Shown piece after piece: positions 43,270-51,995 of a stretch of DNA of 64,000 nucleotides. A program made the translations under genes and the position numbers. The notes beneath the pieces were generated by a model, which saw only the letters and a program-made list of their open reading frames with translations, did no database searches and was not told the origin of the DNA. The stretch comes from Prevotella sp. UBA4330. GTDB lineage: Bacteria; Bacteroidota; Bacteroidia; Bacteroidales; Bacteroidaceae. Location of the stretch: positions 1 to 64,000 of the forward strand of contig DGTS01000018.1 of the NCBI GenBank assembly GCA_002394385.1, read 5' to 3'. Position 1 is the stretch's first letter, and each line of letters opens with the position of its first letter.

Positions 43270-45276
43270 CTATAAATTGTTTATTATCTCGTCATCGACG
43301 ATGTTAGGGAGTGTCACTCTCAGTCCTGGGGTGCGTTCCATCTCGCGTTTAATGGCATCAATAGACCCTTTGTTGCGAGCCCATGAGCGGCGGGCAATGC
43401 CGTTGTTGACATCCCAGAAGAGCATTTCGCGTATCTTGCGGTCTGACTCTTCACTGCCGTCAATCACCATTCCGAATCCGCCGTTTATTACTTCACCCCA
43501 TCCTACGCCACCGCCGTTGTGGATGCTCACCCACGTTGCACCGCGGAACGAGTCGCCAATGACGTTCTGCACCGCCATGTCGGCACAGAACTGCGAGCCA
43601 TCGTATATGTTTGAGGTCTCGCGGAACGGCGAGTCGGTGCCCGAAACGTCGTGATGGTCTCTGCCAAGAACAACCGGACGGCTTATCTCTCTGCGTCGTA
43701 TGGCATCGTTGAAGGCCAGTGCAATCCTCGTTCGTCCCTCTGCATCGGCATACAGTATGCGTGCCTGCGAACCCACGACGAGATGGTTCTTGCCCGCCTC
43801 GCGTATCCAGTGGAGGTTGTCTGCCAGTTGTCCCTTGATGTCGTCGGGCGCATTCTGAAGCATGTCGTCGAGCACTTCAGCAGCCAGACGGTCGGTAACG
43901 GCGAGGTCTTCTGCCTTGCATGACGAGCACACCCAGCGGAAAGGACCGAAGCCATAGTCGAAGAACATCGGTCCCATGATGTCCTGAACATACGACGGAT
44001 AACGGAACTTGCCCTCGCGGTCTTTGTCCCAGATGTCGGCGCCTGCCCTTCCTGCGGTGAGGAGGAAGGCGTTGCCATAGTCGAAGAAATACATTCCGCG
44101 TGCCGTAATCTTGTTTATCGCGTCCACCTGACGGCGCAGCGAGGCATACACCTTTTCCTTGAAGAGGTCGGGCTGCTCAGCCATCATCTGCTTCGACTCC
44201 TCAAGCGTCATGCCTACAGGATAGTAACCGCCGGCAAAGGCGTTGTGAAGAGAGGTCTGGTCGCTGCCGAGATCCACCCTGATTTCTTCTTCAGCGAGCC
44301 GTTCCCACAGGTCAACTATGTTTCCGACGTATGCCATCGACACCACATGATGCTCGCTGACGGCCCTGCGGATGGCTGGTATCAGTTCGTCCAGATTGTC
44401 GTGCAACTCGTCAACCCAGCCCTGCTCGTATCGTTTCTGGGCAGCAAGGGGGTTAATCTCTGCCACCACACTCACCACACCGGCAATGTTACCGGCCTTT
44501 GGCTGTGCTCCCGACATTCCTCCCAGTCCGCTGCTGACGAACAGCGGGATGCGCTCCGGATGGTCGCCCATCACCTTGCGGGCGGCATTGAGCACCGTGA
44601 TGGTTGTGCCGTGAACGATGCCCTGCGGTCCGATATACATGTAAGAGCCTGCTGTCATCTGCCCATACTGGCTGACGCCAAGCGCATTGTCGCGCTCCCA
44701 GTCGTCGGGTTTGCTATAATTTGGAATCACCATGCCATTGGTTACCACCACTCTCGGTGCCGTCTTGTGCGACGGGAAGAGCCCCAGAGGATGGCCGCTG
44801 TACATCACGAGCGTTTGCTCGTCGGTCATCTCCGACAGGTATTTCATCGTCAGTCGGTACTGCGCCCAGTTCTGGAACACCGCTCCGTTGCCTCCGTATG
44901 TTATCAGTTCGTGCGGATGCTGAGCCACCGCCTTGTCCAGATTGTTCTGTATCATCATCATGATAGCAGCCGCCTGCTCCGAACGGTGCGGGTATTCGTC
45001 GATGGGACGCGCGTGCATGTCGTATGTCGGACGGAAACGATACATGTAGATGCGCCCATACTTGCGCAGTTCCTCGGAAAACTCTGGTGCCAGCGCTGCG
45101 TGCATCTCCTTAGGGAAATAGCGCAGGGCATTGCGCAGGGCGAGCCGTTTCTCGTCAGCGGTAAGTATGTCCTTGCGCTTCGGCGCATGGTTTATTGTCG
45201 TGTCGTAGGGTGGCATTTCGGGCAGAGTCTGCGGTATCCCAGCCCGTATCTCTTGTGCAAATTCTTCTTTGTTCAT
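43270..45276 (-). CDS. hutU: Urocanate hydratase
   Basis: Second step of histidine degradation, using tightly bound NAD+ to hydrate urocanate. 668 aa, the longer form of the family. It contains YGGNGAVFQNWAQYRLTMKY, MYSGHPLGLFPSH, a glycine-rich SSGLGGMSGAQPKAG NAD site and HNGGGVGWGEVINGG. The N terminus has about 100 residues beyond the short urocanases. It starts 2 nt after ftcD. Confidence 0.95.
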   Translation of the reverse strand: MNKEEFAQEIRAGIPQTLPEMPPYDTTINHAPKRKDILTADEKRLALRNALRYFPKEMHAALAPEFSEELRKYGRIYMYRFRPTYDMHARPIDEYPHRSEQAAAIMMMIQNNLDKAVAQHPHELITYGGNGAVFQNWAQYRLTMKYLSEMTDEQTLVMYSGHPLGLFPSHKTAPRVVVTNGMVIPNYSKPDDWERDNALGVSQYGQMTAGSYMYIGPQGIVHGTTITVLNAARKVMGDHPERIPLFVSSGLGGMSGAQPKAGNIAGVVSVVAEINPLAAQKRYEQGWVDELHDNLDELIPAIRRAVSEHHVVSMAYVGNIVDLWERLAEEEIRVDLGSDQTSLHNAFAGGYYPVGMTLEESKQMMAEQPDLFKEKVYASLRRQVDAINKITARGMYFFDYGNAFLLTAGRAGADIWDKDREGKFRYPSYVQDIMGPMFFDYGFGPFRWVCSSCKAEDLAVTDRLAAEVLDDMLQNAPDDIKGQLADNLHWIREAGKNHLVVGSQARILYADAEGRTRIALAFNDAIRRREISRPVVLGRDHHDVSGTDSPFRETSNIYDGSQFCADMAVQNVIGDSFRGATWVSIHNGGGVGWGEVINGGFGMVIDGSEESDRKIREMLFWDVNNGIARRSWARNKGSIDAIKREMERTPGLRVTLPNIVDDEIINNL

Positions 45277-45278
45277 AA

Positions 45279-46991
45279 TTATATTCCGTTTATCACATTT
45301 CCAACAATTTTCAATATACTTGTTTCTTCTTCGTCAGCCTTTGCCATCAAGTGTTCTGCTTCAGCCACGAGGGCATCGCTGGTGGCACGGTCTTTCAGCG
45401 ACGCAGCGTTAATCTTGACATTCAGTCCGGCACCAAGCACGGCGGCACGCGCCGCCAAAGCACCGACACCTGCATCCGAAACGCTGTTGGGGTTGCCCGT
45501 CTCTGCCATAGCACGGCATATCTCGAAGGCTGCGAAAGATGCTTTCATCGTGCGCAGAGGCACCTGAGCGGCATAGAGAGTGGCATCTTGTATCGCCTTG
45601 CTGCGCGCCGCCTTGTCTTCCTCAGTCTTTTTAGGCATACCGAACGCGGCCATGATGCGGTTGAACGCCTCGGTGTCCTCGTCAACCAGATGGAGCAGTT
45701 CGCCGATTAAAGACTGTCCCTTGTCTGCCCAAGCAGAGAACTCAGGACAGCGGCTGTCCCATCCCGCTTTGTGCGATGAGAGGTTGGCCACCATCGTGCC
45801 GAGCGCCGCTCCCAGCACTCCCATATATGCCGCGATGGTTCCTCCGCCCGGGGCAGGACTCTCGCGAGAGGTCTCCTGGGCGAAATCTCTTACCGAAAGG
45901 TCGGCAAGCAGCGGCTTCTTCTCTGCGTCTTCGAGCAGATATTCAATCACTTTCTCACGCGGATTGAACGGTCTCAGGTCTTCAAGTCCGAGCGACTTCA
46001 CGGCAATCAGAATGATGTCCTGCTCAGGAATGCCCGTCGAGCGGTTCTGCTTCTCAAGGAAATAGCGGCCCGCCTCGATAAGCACACGCTTCGGAATGAG
46101 GCCTACAATCTCTGTTCCCGTCACGCGGATGCCTCGGTTTTGCGCACAACGGCACACCTCGTCGAACGCCACGTGCAACGGAGTGACATTGATGTTGGTG
46201 ATGTTCATCGACACCTGAGCAATCTTGTATTCGTCTATAAACCAACCTATTGCCTTGGTTGATTTAAGTGTTCCTGGCTGCATAATGGTGTTGCCGTCGG
46301 CATCTTTCTTTGGCTTGCCAGTGATGGGGTCGCCCTCGCGCACAGGTCTTCCTTTCTCGCGAACGTCAAAGGCGATGGCATTGGCGCGGCGAGTGGAAGT
46401 GGTGTTAAGGTTGAAGTTCACCGCAATGAGGAAGTCGCGGGCACCAACGGCAATGCAACCAGTGCGTGCCACATGCTCGTCAAGTGGACGCGCGCCGAAG
46501 TCTGGCTGCTTGCCGGGCGTTGAAAGTTTCTCTGCCAGAGCCTCATATTCACCCTCGCGGCACACAGCGAGGTTACGGCGCTCCTCGGTGAACGCCGCCG
46601 CTTCATAGCAATAGCATGGTATCTGTAGTTCGTCGGCAATGCGCTTTGCCAGTTCGCGAGCCATCTGCGCACACTCCTCCAGCGTGACACCAGCCACCGG
46701 TATCAGCGGAAGCACATCGGTGGCACCCATTCGCGGGTGAGCACCGTGATGCTGGCGCATGTCTATCACCTCGCCAGCCTTCTTCACACTTCTGAACGCC
46801 GCCTCAACCACTGCTTCGGGTTCGCCAACAAAGGTGACAACGGTGCGGTTGGTAGCCTCGCCCGGGTCAACATCGAGCAGTCTTACGCCGTCAACGCTCT
46901 CCACCTCGTCTGTAATCTGTTTGATAACACTCATGTCGCGCCCTTCACTGAAGTTGGGCACGCACTCAATGATGCGTTTCATGTCGTTCAT
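45279..46991 (-). CDS. ftcD: Bifunctional formiminotransferase-cyclodeaminase
   Basis: Final step of this histidine pathway: moves the formimino group from formiminoglutamate to tetrahydrofolate, then releases ammonia to give methenyl-THF. The N-terminal transferase domain (about 1-330) starts with RIIECVPNFSEGRD and includes RQHHGAHPRMGATDVLPL. The C-terminal cyclodeaminase (about 360-560) includes SPAPGGGTIAAYMGVLGAAL. The fused form resembles the animal enzyme and replaces hutG or hutF. First gene of the hut operon. An alternative start three codons later is equally possible. Confidence 0.94.
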   Translation of the reverse strand: MNDMKRIIECVPNFSEGRDMSVIKQITDEVESVDGVRLLDVDPGEATNRTVVTFVGEPEAVVEAAFRSVKKAGEVIDMRQHHGAHPRMGATDVLPLIPVAGVTLEECAQMARELAKRIADELQIPCYCYEAAAFTEERRNLAVCREGEYEALAEKLSTPGKQPDFGARPLDEHVARTGCIAVGARDFLIAVNFNLNTTSTRRANAIAFDVREKGRPVREGDPITGKPKKDADGNTIMQPGTLKSTKAIGWFIDEYKIAQVSMNITNINVTPLHVAFDEVCRCAQNRGIRVTGTEIVGLIPKRVLIEAGRYFLEKQNRSTGIPEQDIILIAVKSLGLEDLRPFNPREKVIEYLLEDAEKKPLLADLSVRDFAQETSRESPAPGGGTIAAYMGVLGAALGTMVANLSSHKAGWDSRCPEFSAWADKGQSLIGELLHLVDEDTEAFNRIMAAFGMPKKTEEDKAARSKAIQDATLYAAQVPLRTMKASFAAFEICRAMAETGNPNSVSDAGVGALAARAAVLGAGLNVKINAASLKDRATSDALVAEAEHLMAKADEEETSILKIVGNVINGI

Positions 46992-47021
46992 ATATTAAAT
47001 TAGGTAACAGAATATTTTCTG

Positions 47022-47053
47022 CAAATATAAAACATTTCAACCAAACTACCAAA
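47022..47053 (-). promoter_or_regulatory. Promoter of the hut operon
   Basis: On the minus strand TTTG, 20 nt, TATATTTG, ending 31 nt before the ftcD start. The 22-bp tandem array lies directly upstream. Confidence 0.75.
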
Positions 47054-47090
47054 CTACCATGACTTTTTTTCTAATAAAGCATCAATCGCA

Positions 47091-47156
47091 AAGTAATATA
47101 GCCTATTTTACTCAGTAATATAGCCTATTTTGGTCAGCAATATAGCCTATTTTACC
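47091..47156. repeat. Tandem array, 3 x 22 bp
   Basis: Three units sharing the core AATATAGCCTATTTT, with one or two substitutions each. The array stands 37 nt upstream of the hut -33 box and 50 nt from the nadB terminator. It has the same period as the arrays at 13559 and 51801 but unrelated sequence. Confidence 0.92.
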
Positions 47157-47205
47157 TAACACCACTATATGTCATGGAAAACGAAACCAATGATAAAAGA
47201 AAACG

Positions 47206-47240
47206 AAACCGGCGGTTTAGAAGACCCCAACCGCCGGTTT
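47206..47240 (-). terminator. Terminator of nadB
   Basis: AAACCGGCGGTT and AACCGCCGGTTT form a perfect 12-bp stem with an 11-nt loop. On the minus strand it is followed by CGTTTTCTTTTATC. It starts about 20 nt past the nadB stop. Confidence 0.85.
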
Positions 47241-47259
47241 CATATTGCAGAAGTATGTG

Positions 47260-48849
47260 TTATTTCTCGTCGTAAGCGTGAAGTGGATAGTCGATAGTGA
47301 AGTGCAGACCGCGGCACTCCTTGCGCTCGATGGCCTGGCGCGTGATGAGATAGCCCACGTTTATCATGTTGCGGAGTTCGCAGATGTCACGGCTCGCCTT
47401 GACACGTTTGAAGAGGTTTTCGGTCTCTTCATAGAGCATGTCGAGACGGTCCCACGCACGCTTCAGTCGGAGGTCGCTGCGCACGATGCCTACATAGTTG
47501 GACATTATCTCGCCCACCTCCTTCACGCTCTGCGTGATGAGCACTTTCTCCTCGTTGGTCATTGTCCCCTCGTCGTTCCACTCGGGTATCTTGTCGTTGA
47601 AGTCGTAAAGGTCAACATGCTCAAGAGAGTGTTTGGCAGCAGCATCGGCATACACGACAGCCTCTATGAGCGAGTTGCTTGCCAGACGGTTGCCGCCATG
47701 CAGTCCGGTGCATGCGCACTCGCCGATGGCATAGAGTCGCTGAATGCTGGAGCATCCGTTGAGGTCCACCTTGATGCCGCCGCACATATAGTGAGCCGCA
47801 GGGCGCACGGGGATATAGTCCTTCGTGATGTCTATGCCGAGTGTCTTGCACTTCACGTAGATATTTGGGAAGTGATGGCGCGTCTCTTCGGGGTCTTTAT
47901 GCGTTACGTCAAGGCATACATGAGAGAGTCCGTGAATCTTCATCTCCTTGTCAATGGCGCGTGCCACGATGTCGCGTGGCGCCAAAGACAGGCGCTCGTC
48001 ATATTTCTCCATGAACGACTCTCCAGTAGGCAGACGGAGTATTCCGCCGTAGCCGCGCATCGCCTCGGTAATGAGGAAGGCGGGATGTGTCTCGCCCGGC
48101 GAATAGAGTGCTGTGGGATGGAACTGCACGAACTCCATGTCCTGCACCGTACCCTTGGCACGATAAACCATAGCCTCGCCGTCGCCAGTGGCGATGATGG
48201 GGTTGGTAGTGGTCTGATAAACCGCTCCACAGCCGCCAGTACACATTAAAGTGACTTTCGAGAGATATGTGTCAACCTTCTGGGTGTCAGGGTTTAACAC
48301 ATAAGCACCATAGCAGTTAATGTATGGAGTACGGCGTGTAACGCGCGCACCGAGATGGTGTTGCGTAATAATCTCTACAGCGAAGTGATTCTCCTTGATT
48401 TCAATGTCGGGACAGTTGCGCACTGCCTCCATCAATCCACGTTGTATTTCGGCACCAGTGTCGTCGGCATGATGAAGGATGCGGAACTCCGAATGGCCTC
48501 CCTCACGATGAAGGTCGAATGTTCCATCGTCCTTCTTATCGAAGTTGACTCCCCACTCCACAAGTTCCTTTATCTGTTCGGGCGCATTGCGAACCACCTG
48601 CTCCACGGCAGCGCGGTCGCTGATATAGTCGCCCGCTATCATTGTGTCTTCAATGTGCTTTTCAAAGTTGTCAAGTTCAAGATTAGTAACAGAGGCGACA
48701 CCGCCTTGAGCAAATGATGTGTTAGCCTCATCGAGAGCAGTCTTGCATATCATGCAAATCTTGCCTTTCTTGGCGCGTGCCACCTTCAGGGCATAACTCA
48801 TGCCTGCCACACCGGCGCCAATAATGAGAAAGTCGTATTTGTAAACCAT
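47260..48849 (-). CDS. nadB: L-aspartate oxidase
   Basis: First step of de novo NAD synthesis, oxidising L-aspartate to iminoaspartate. FAD-binding motif GAGVAGMSYALKVA at the N terminus, then SFAQGGVASV, the active-site region EFVQFHPTALYSPG and CGGIKVDLNGCSSIQRLYAIGE. The C-terminal helical domain is present. 529 aa, normal. The nadA and nadC partners are not in the window. Confidence 0.95.
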   Translation of the reverse strand: MVYKYDFLIIGAGVAGMSYALKVARAKKGKICMICKTALDEANTSFAQGGVASVTNLELDNFEKHIEDTMIAGDYISDRAAVEQVVRNAPEQIKELVEWGVNFDKKDDGTFDLHREGGHSEFRILHHADDTGAEIQRGLMEAVRNCPDIEIKENHFAVEIITQHHLGARVTRRTPYINCYGAYVLNPDTQKVDTYLSKVTLMCTGGCGAVYQTTTNPIIATGDGEAMVYRAKGTVQDMEFVQFHPTALYSPGETHPAFLITEAMRGYGGILRLPTGESFMEKYDERLSLAPRDIVARAIDKEMKIHGLSHVCLDVTHKDPEETRHHFPNIYVKCKTLGIDITKDYIPVRPAAHYMCGGIKVDLNGCSSIQRLYAIGECACTGLHGGNRLASNSLIEAVVYADAAAKHSLEHVDLYDFNDKIPEWNDEGTMTNEEKVLITQSVKEVGEIMSNYVGIVRSDLRLKRAWDRLDMLYEETENLFKRVKASRDICELRNMINVGYLITRQAIERKECRGLHFTIDYPLHAYDEK

Positions 48850-48878
48850 AGATTAGAATGTTTAGCATTTTATGCGTG

Positions 48879-48886
48879 CAAATTTA
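48879..48886 (-). promoter_or_regulatory. -7 promoter box of nadB
   Basis: TAAATTTG on the minus strand, 29 nt before the start codon. No TTTG stands at the expected -33 position. Confidence 0.45.
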
Positions 48887-48994
48887 ATATAATTCATCGT
48901 AACGAACGAAGATTTTGCGATTTTTCTGTAACTTTATGACTGCTTAGCCCGAAGTTAGGCTGCACCTCAACAATGAAAATTAACTTACATTTAT

Positions 48995-49025
48995 TTTGTA
49001 TTGTCTTCGGTTTGCACTAACTTTG
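48995..49025 (+). promoter_or_regulatory. Promoter of the PH-domain/dacB unit
   Basis: TTTG, 19 nt, TAACTTTG. The ATG follows the -7 box by only 10 nt, so the message must be leaderless or nearly so. Confidence 0.8.
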
Positions 49026-49035
49026 CAGCAGAAAG

Positions 49036-49407
49036 ATGAAAAGAAGTTTCGAACATCGCGTCTCGTGGGTGGAGATAGCAGGTACTGTTGTGCTTGCTTT
49101 GACAGCATTGTGGTTCTTGTGGCATCGTTCACCGGTGAACATCATTGTGGGATGTGCGTTCACAGTGGTTGTGGTCTCGGTTATCGACAGGTTGTTGCAT
49201 ACCACTTACATTGTGGATAACGGCACACTTACAATAGAGCGTGGGCGCTTCGGCAGTAAGAGGACCATCAGCCTGGAGGATATTGAGCGTGTGGAGAAGG
49301 TGAAGACACTTTTCACGCATTATGTCCTGGTTGAATACTCTGGCATGAAACATGCTGCAATAAGCACAATAAACGAGGACGCTTTTATAAAAACCATTGA
49401 ACAATAA
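49036..49407 (+). CDS. Small membrane protein with bacterial PH-like domain
   Basis: A 123-residue protein with two N-terminal membrane helices (about 12-30 and 33-50). A soluble domain reads TYIVDNGTLTIERGRFGSKR and TISLEDIERVEKV, typical of the bacterial PH (YdbT/DUF304-like) fold. The role is unknown. It starts only 10 nt after a full promoter and is followed 10 nt later by dacB, so the two are co-transcribed. Confidence 0.75.
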   Translation: MKRSFEHRVSWVEIAGTVVLALTALWFLWHRSPVNIIVGCAFTVVVVSVIDRLLHTTYIVDNGTLTIERGRFGSKRTISLEDIERVEKVKTLFTHYVLVEYSGMKHAAISTINEDAFIKTIEQ

Positions 49408-49417
49408 AACGAGAAGT

Positions 49418-50629
49418 ATGAAAGCAAAGAACATCATATTGGCAACAGTAATGTGTCTGGCTACAATAAGCGCCAAGGCACAAGGCTACTGGGTGAACGA
49501 CTCCACGGCACCCAACTACCAAGAGAGCAACTACTCTGAACCCGCATGGGAGGACAAGATTGTTGACCGCATGGACGAACTCTTGAAGAGCAGCATCTTC
49601 AGGACGTCAACCGTTGGCATCGAGATATACGACATAACAGCAGGAAAACTGCTTTACACTTATAACGAAAGCCAGTCGATGCGTCCGGCAAGCACACAGA
49701 AAGTGCTCACCGCCGTGACAGCACTCGACCGTCTTGGAGGATACTATGAATTCAAGACACGTCTATATTATAATGGTGAGATAGCAGACGGCGTGCTTAA
49801 TGGAGACCTCTACTGCATAGGAGGTTTCGACCCTGCGTTCAACGCCGACGACCTGGAGTCGTTCGTCAACGCAGTTCGCGAGGCTGGCATCGAGACTATC
49901 AGCGGCGGCATCTATGCCGACCTTCACTTCAAAGACGACGGCCGACTGGGCGAAGGATGGTGCTGGGACGACGACAACCCGACGCTTACGCCGCTGATGG
50001 TTGCCAAGAAAGACAACTTCTTGCAGCGTTTCTCGTCTATGCTAAGACAACGCGGAATAACAGTCCAAGGCTCTACAGGCGAGGCAGACACGCCACCTAC
50101 AGCCCAGCAACTGCACATCGTGACTCACTCCATAGACCACATACTGAAACGTATGATGAAGAACAGCGACAACACTTACGCCGAGTCAATGTTCTACCAG
50201 TTGGGAGGTACGGCTAAGCAAGCCAAGGTTTACGTTAATTCTATTATTCAGAGAGTGGGACTCAACCCGTCCGACTATTATGTTGCAGACGGTAGCGGAT
50301 TGTCGCTCTACAACTACGTTTCGCCTCACGAGGAAGTGATGTTCCTTCGCTATGCATACGAACACAAGGAGATTTTCGACCATCTATACCCTTCTCTGCC
50401 CATTGCCGGCGTTGACGGCACGCTGGAGAAGCGAATGCGCGGAACGCATGCCGAGGGCAATGTGCGCGCAAAGACAGGCACCGTGACTGGTGTGAGCGCA
50501 CTGGCTGGCTATCTCAACGCGCCCAACAACCACTTCATCTGCTTCTCGATAATAAACATGGGAATACGTCAGGCTGCCACTGGGCGCAACTTCCAAGACC
50601 AGGTATGCGCTGCGTTGTGCAGACCGTAA
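49418..50629 (+). CDS. dacB: D-alanyl-D-alanine carboxypeptidase/endopeptidase, PBP4 type
   Basis: Periplasmic peptidoglycan-trimming enzyme. The start at MKAKNIILATVMCLATISAK gives a signal peptide; an upstream TTG would lie in the previous gene. The three active-site motifs are present: SxxK as STQK (Ser92-Lys95), SDN in KNSDNTYAE and KTG in RAKTGTVTG. 403 aa; the insert between the first two motifs is that of a class C low-molecular-weight PBP. Confidence 0.92.
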   Translation: MKAKNIILATVMCLATISAKAQGYWVNDSTAPNYQESNYSEPAWEDKIVDRMDELLKSSIFRTSTVGIEIYDITAGKLLYTYNESQSMRPASTQKVLTAVTALDRLGGYYEFKTRLYYNGEIADGVLNGDLYCIGGFDPAFNADDLESFVNAVREAGIETISGGIYADLHFKDDGRLGEGWCWDDDNPTLTPLMVAKKDNFLQRFSSMLRQRGITVQGSTGEADTPPTAQQLHIVTHSIDHILKRMMKNSDNTYAESMFYQLGGTAKQAKVYVNSIIQRVGLNPSDYYVADGSGLSLYNYVSPHEEVMFLRYAYEHKEIFDHLYPSLPIAGVDGTLEKRMRGTHAEGNVRAKTGTVTGVSALAGYLNAPNNHFICFSIINMGIRQAATGRNFQDQVCAALCRP

Positions 50630-50651
50630 GGTTGAAGGTTGAGAGTTGAGG

Positions 50652-50709
50652 GTTGAGCGTTGAGCGAGGTTAGTCTATATAATAGTGCAAATGTCGCTCA
50701 ACGCTCAAC
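50652..50709. terminator. Bidirectional terminator between dacB and the glycosyltransferase gene
   Basis: A perfect 16-bp inverted repeat: GTTGAGCGTTGAGCGA and TCGCTCAACGCTCAAC, separated by 26 nt. It stands between convergent genes. The second arm merges into further CAACGCTCAACTTTC units that contain the stop codon of the neighbouring gene. Confidence 0.7.
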
Positions 50710-50719
50710 TTTTCAACGC

Positions 50720-51628
50720 TCAACTTTCAAAAAACATGCGGGCTAAGAGCATCTTCAGGCGCGTCAACAACGGGATGTTGCCGCTCATTATGCCCCAACG
50801 GCCAGCATAACTGTCCATTCGTTTCAGGCGCACCGGCACCTTATAGCGTGATGTGGCGGTAATCTGAATGTTCAGCACATGGGCATAATACTCTGCAACA
50901 AACGGCAGAGGCTGATGCCTCATCTGCTCGCGATGTGCCTCAAGATAGTTTATATGCGCGTCGAGCAGGCTCTCGTGGTCGGCAGCACTGCTGTTATGAG
51001 TGATTCCGTTGGGGTTTTCCACATAGTGATAGGTACCCTGCGATGTTGTCACCACCCTGCCCTTCACGTTCTGAAGCAGCAACGGCAGCGTATGAACATC
51101 CTCAAAGTTTCGGCCAACAGGAAACAAAACCCCATTGAAAACCTCACGTCTGTAAATCTTGTTCCAAGCGTATGTGTGGGCATAGGCATGTCCCCTGAAC
51201 CAATAATCGTCAACATTCTGCCACTCCATGTCTGCGATGCCGAGCGATGCCTCACCGCCGCCAACAGCATGCTTCACGGCGTTGTATTCTATGATTGAGA
51301 TGCCCTCGTCATGCATCATGCGCTCAACCAACGGCTTCAGCGTGCCCTCGGCGAGGTAGTCATCAGAGTCAACGAAGGTCAGCAGTTGGCCTTTCGCCAT
51401 ACCGATGCCTGTATTACGGGCAGCGCTAAGTCCGCCATTCTTCTGGTGCACCACCTTGAAACGTTTATCCTTAGCCACCCATCGCTCGCATATCTCACCG
51501 CATTTGTCAGGCGAGCCATCATCCACCATAATCACCTCGCAGTCATCCAATCGCTGCGATGCAACGCTTTGCAGACACCTCTCCAGCGTCCGCTCCACTT
51601 TATATACAGGTATTATGATGCTCAACAT
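50720..51628 (-). CDS. Family 2 glycosyltransferase
   Basis: GT-A fold transferase (302 aa) with N-terminal LSIIIPVYKVERTLERCLQS, VDDGSPDKCGEICE, the GGLSAARNTGI segment and the DxD motif in TFVDSDDYL. The start MLSIIIPVYK is fixed by the promoter, whose -7 box lies only 10 nt upstream. The acceptor is unknown; a cell-surface glycan is likely. The last codons and stop lie within GTTGAGCGTTG repeats. Confidence 0.9.
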   Translation of the reverse strand: MLSIIIPVYKVERTLERCLQSVASQRLDDCEVIMVDDGSPDKCGEICERWVAKDKRFKVVHQKNGGLSAARNTGIGMAKGQLLTFVDSDDYLAEGTLKPLVERMMHDEGISIIEYNAVKHAVGGGEASLGIADMEWQNVDDYWFRGHAYAHTYAWNKIYRREVFNGVLFPVGRNFEDVHTLPLLLQNVKGRVVTTSQGTYHYVENPNGITHNSSAADHESLLDAHINYLEAHREQMRHQPLPFVAEYYAHVLNIQITATSRYKVPVRLKRMDSYAGRWGIMSGNIPLLTRLKMLLARMFFES

Positions 51629-51638
51629 GATTATGGTG

Positions 51639-51669
51639 CAAAGATAGTGCAAACCAAGCGAAATACAAA
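51639..51669 (-). promoter_or_regulatory. Promoter of the glycosyltransferase gene
   Basis: On the minus strand TTTG, 19 nt, TATCTTTG, ending 10 nt before the ATG. This implies a leaderless or very short-leader mRNA. Confidence 0.8.
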
Positions 51670-51800
51670 AAGAAATCTTTCTTTTTTCTTGTTCACTCGT
51701 CGCTTCGTTTAGAAAGCGCCTCCTTCGTCACCAAGCGTTGTGAATTCTCTCTTGCCAAAAGCACTTTCCGTAACGCAATTAATGGCTAATGGGAGCCTCT

Positions 51801-51954
51801 CTTGTGCTTAGTGAGAATGAAACATGTGCTTAGTGAGAATGTAACTTGTGCTTAACGGGGAGACAATGTTAATAACATTGTTGAACAAAGTTAATAAGAT
51901 TGTTCGACAAAGTTAATAAGATTGTTGAACAAAGTTAATAACTTTGTTAGCCCA
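51801..51954. repeat. Two contiguous 22-bp tandem arrays (3 + 4 units) in one register
   Basis: Units 1-3 share TGTGCTTAGTGAGAATG (third copy diverged). Units 4-7 share GTTAATAAGATTGTT-GAACAA, with a TTGTTGAACAA palindrome. The sequence changes completely between units 3 and 4, yet the 22-bp spacing continues without a break for 154 bp. Apart from the promoter and this array, the 367-bp gap holds nothing I recognise. Confidence 0.92.
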
Positions 51955-51995
51955 CTTGTATCTTCTTGAAAGCCAAGAGGTTATAAGTGGCGTTC

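Noticed and set aside
47041..47060. Closer TTTG (at 47042-47045) as the -33 box of the hut promoter
   Set aside because: The spacing would be 12 nt. The TTTG at 47050-47053 gives the normal 20 nt.
51629..51652. Longer start for the glycosyltransferase (8 extra codons)
   Set aside because: The extra codons overlap the -7 promoter box, so they would not be in the mRNA.
51801..51954. Possible CRISPR array
   Set aside because: The 22-bp units abut directly and no variable spacers separate them. No cas gene is present in the window.
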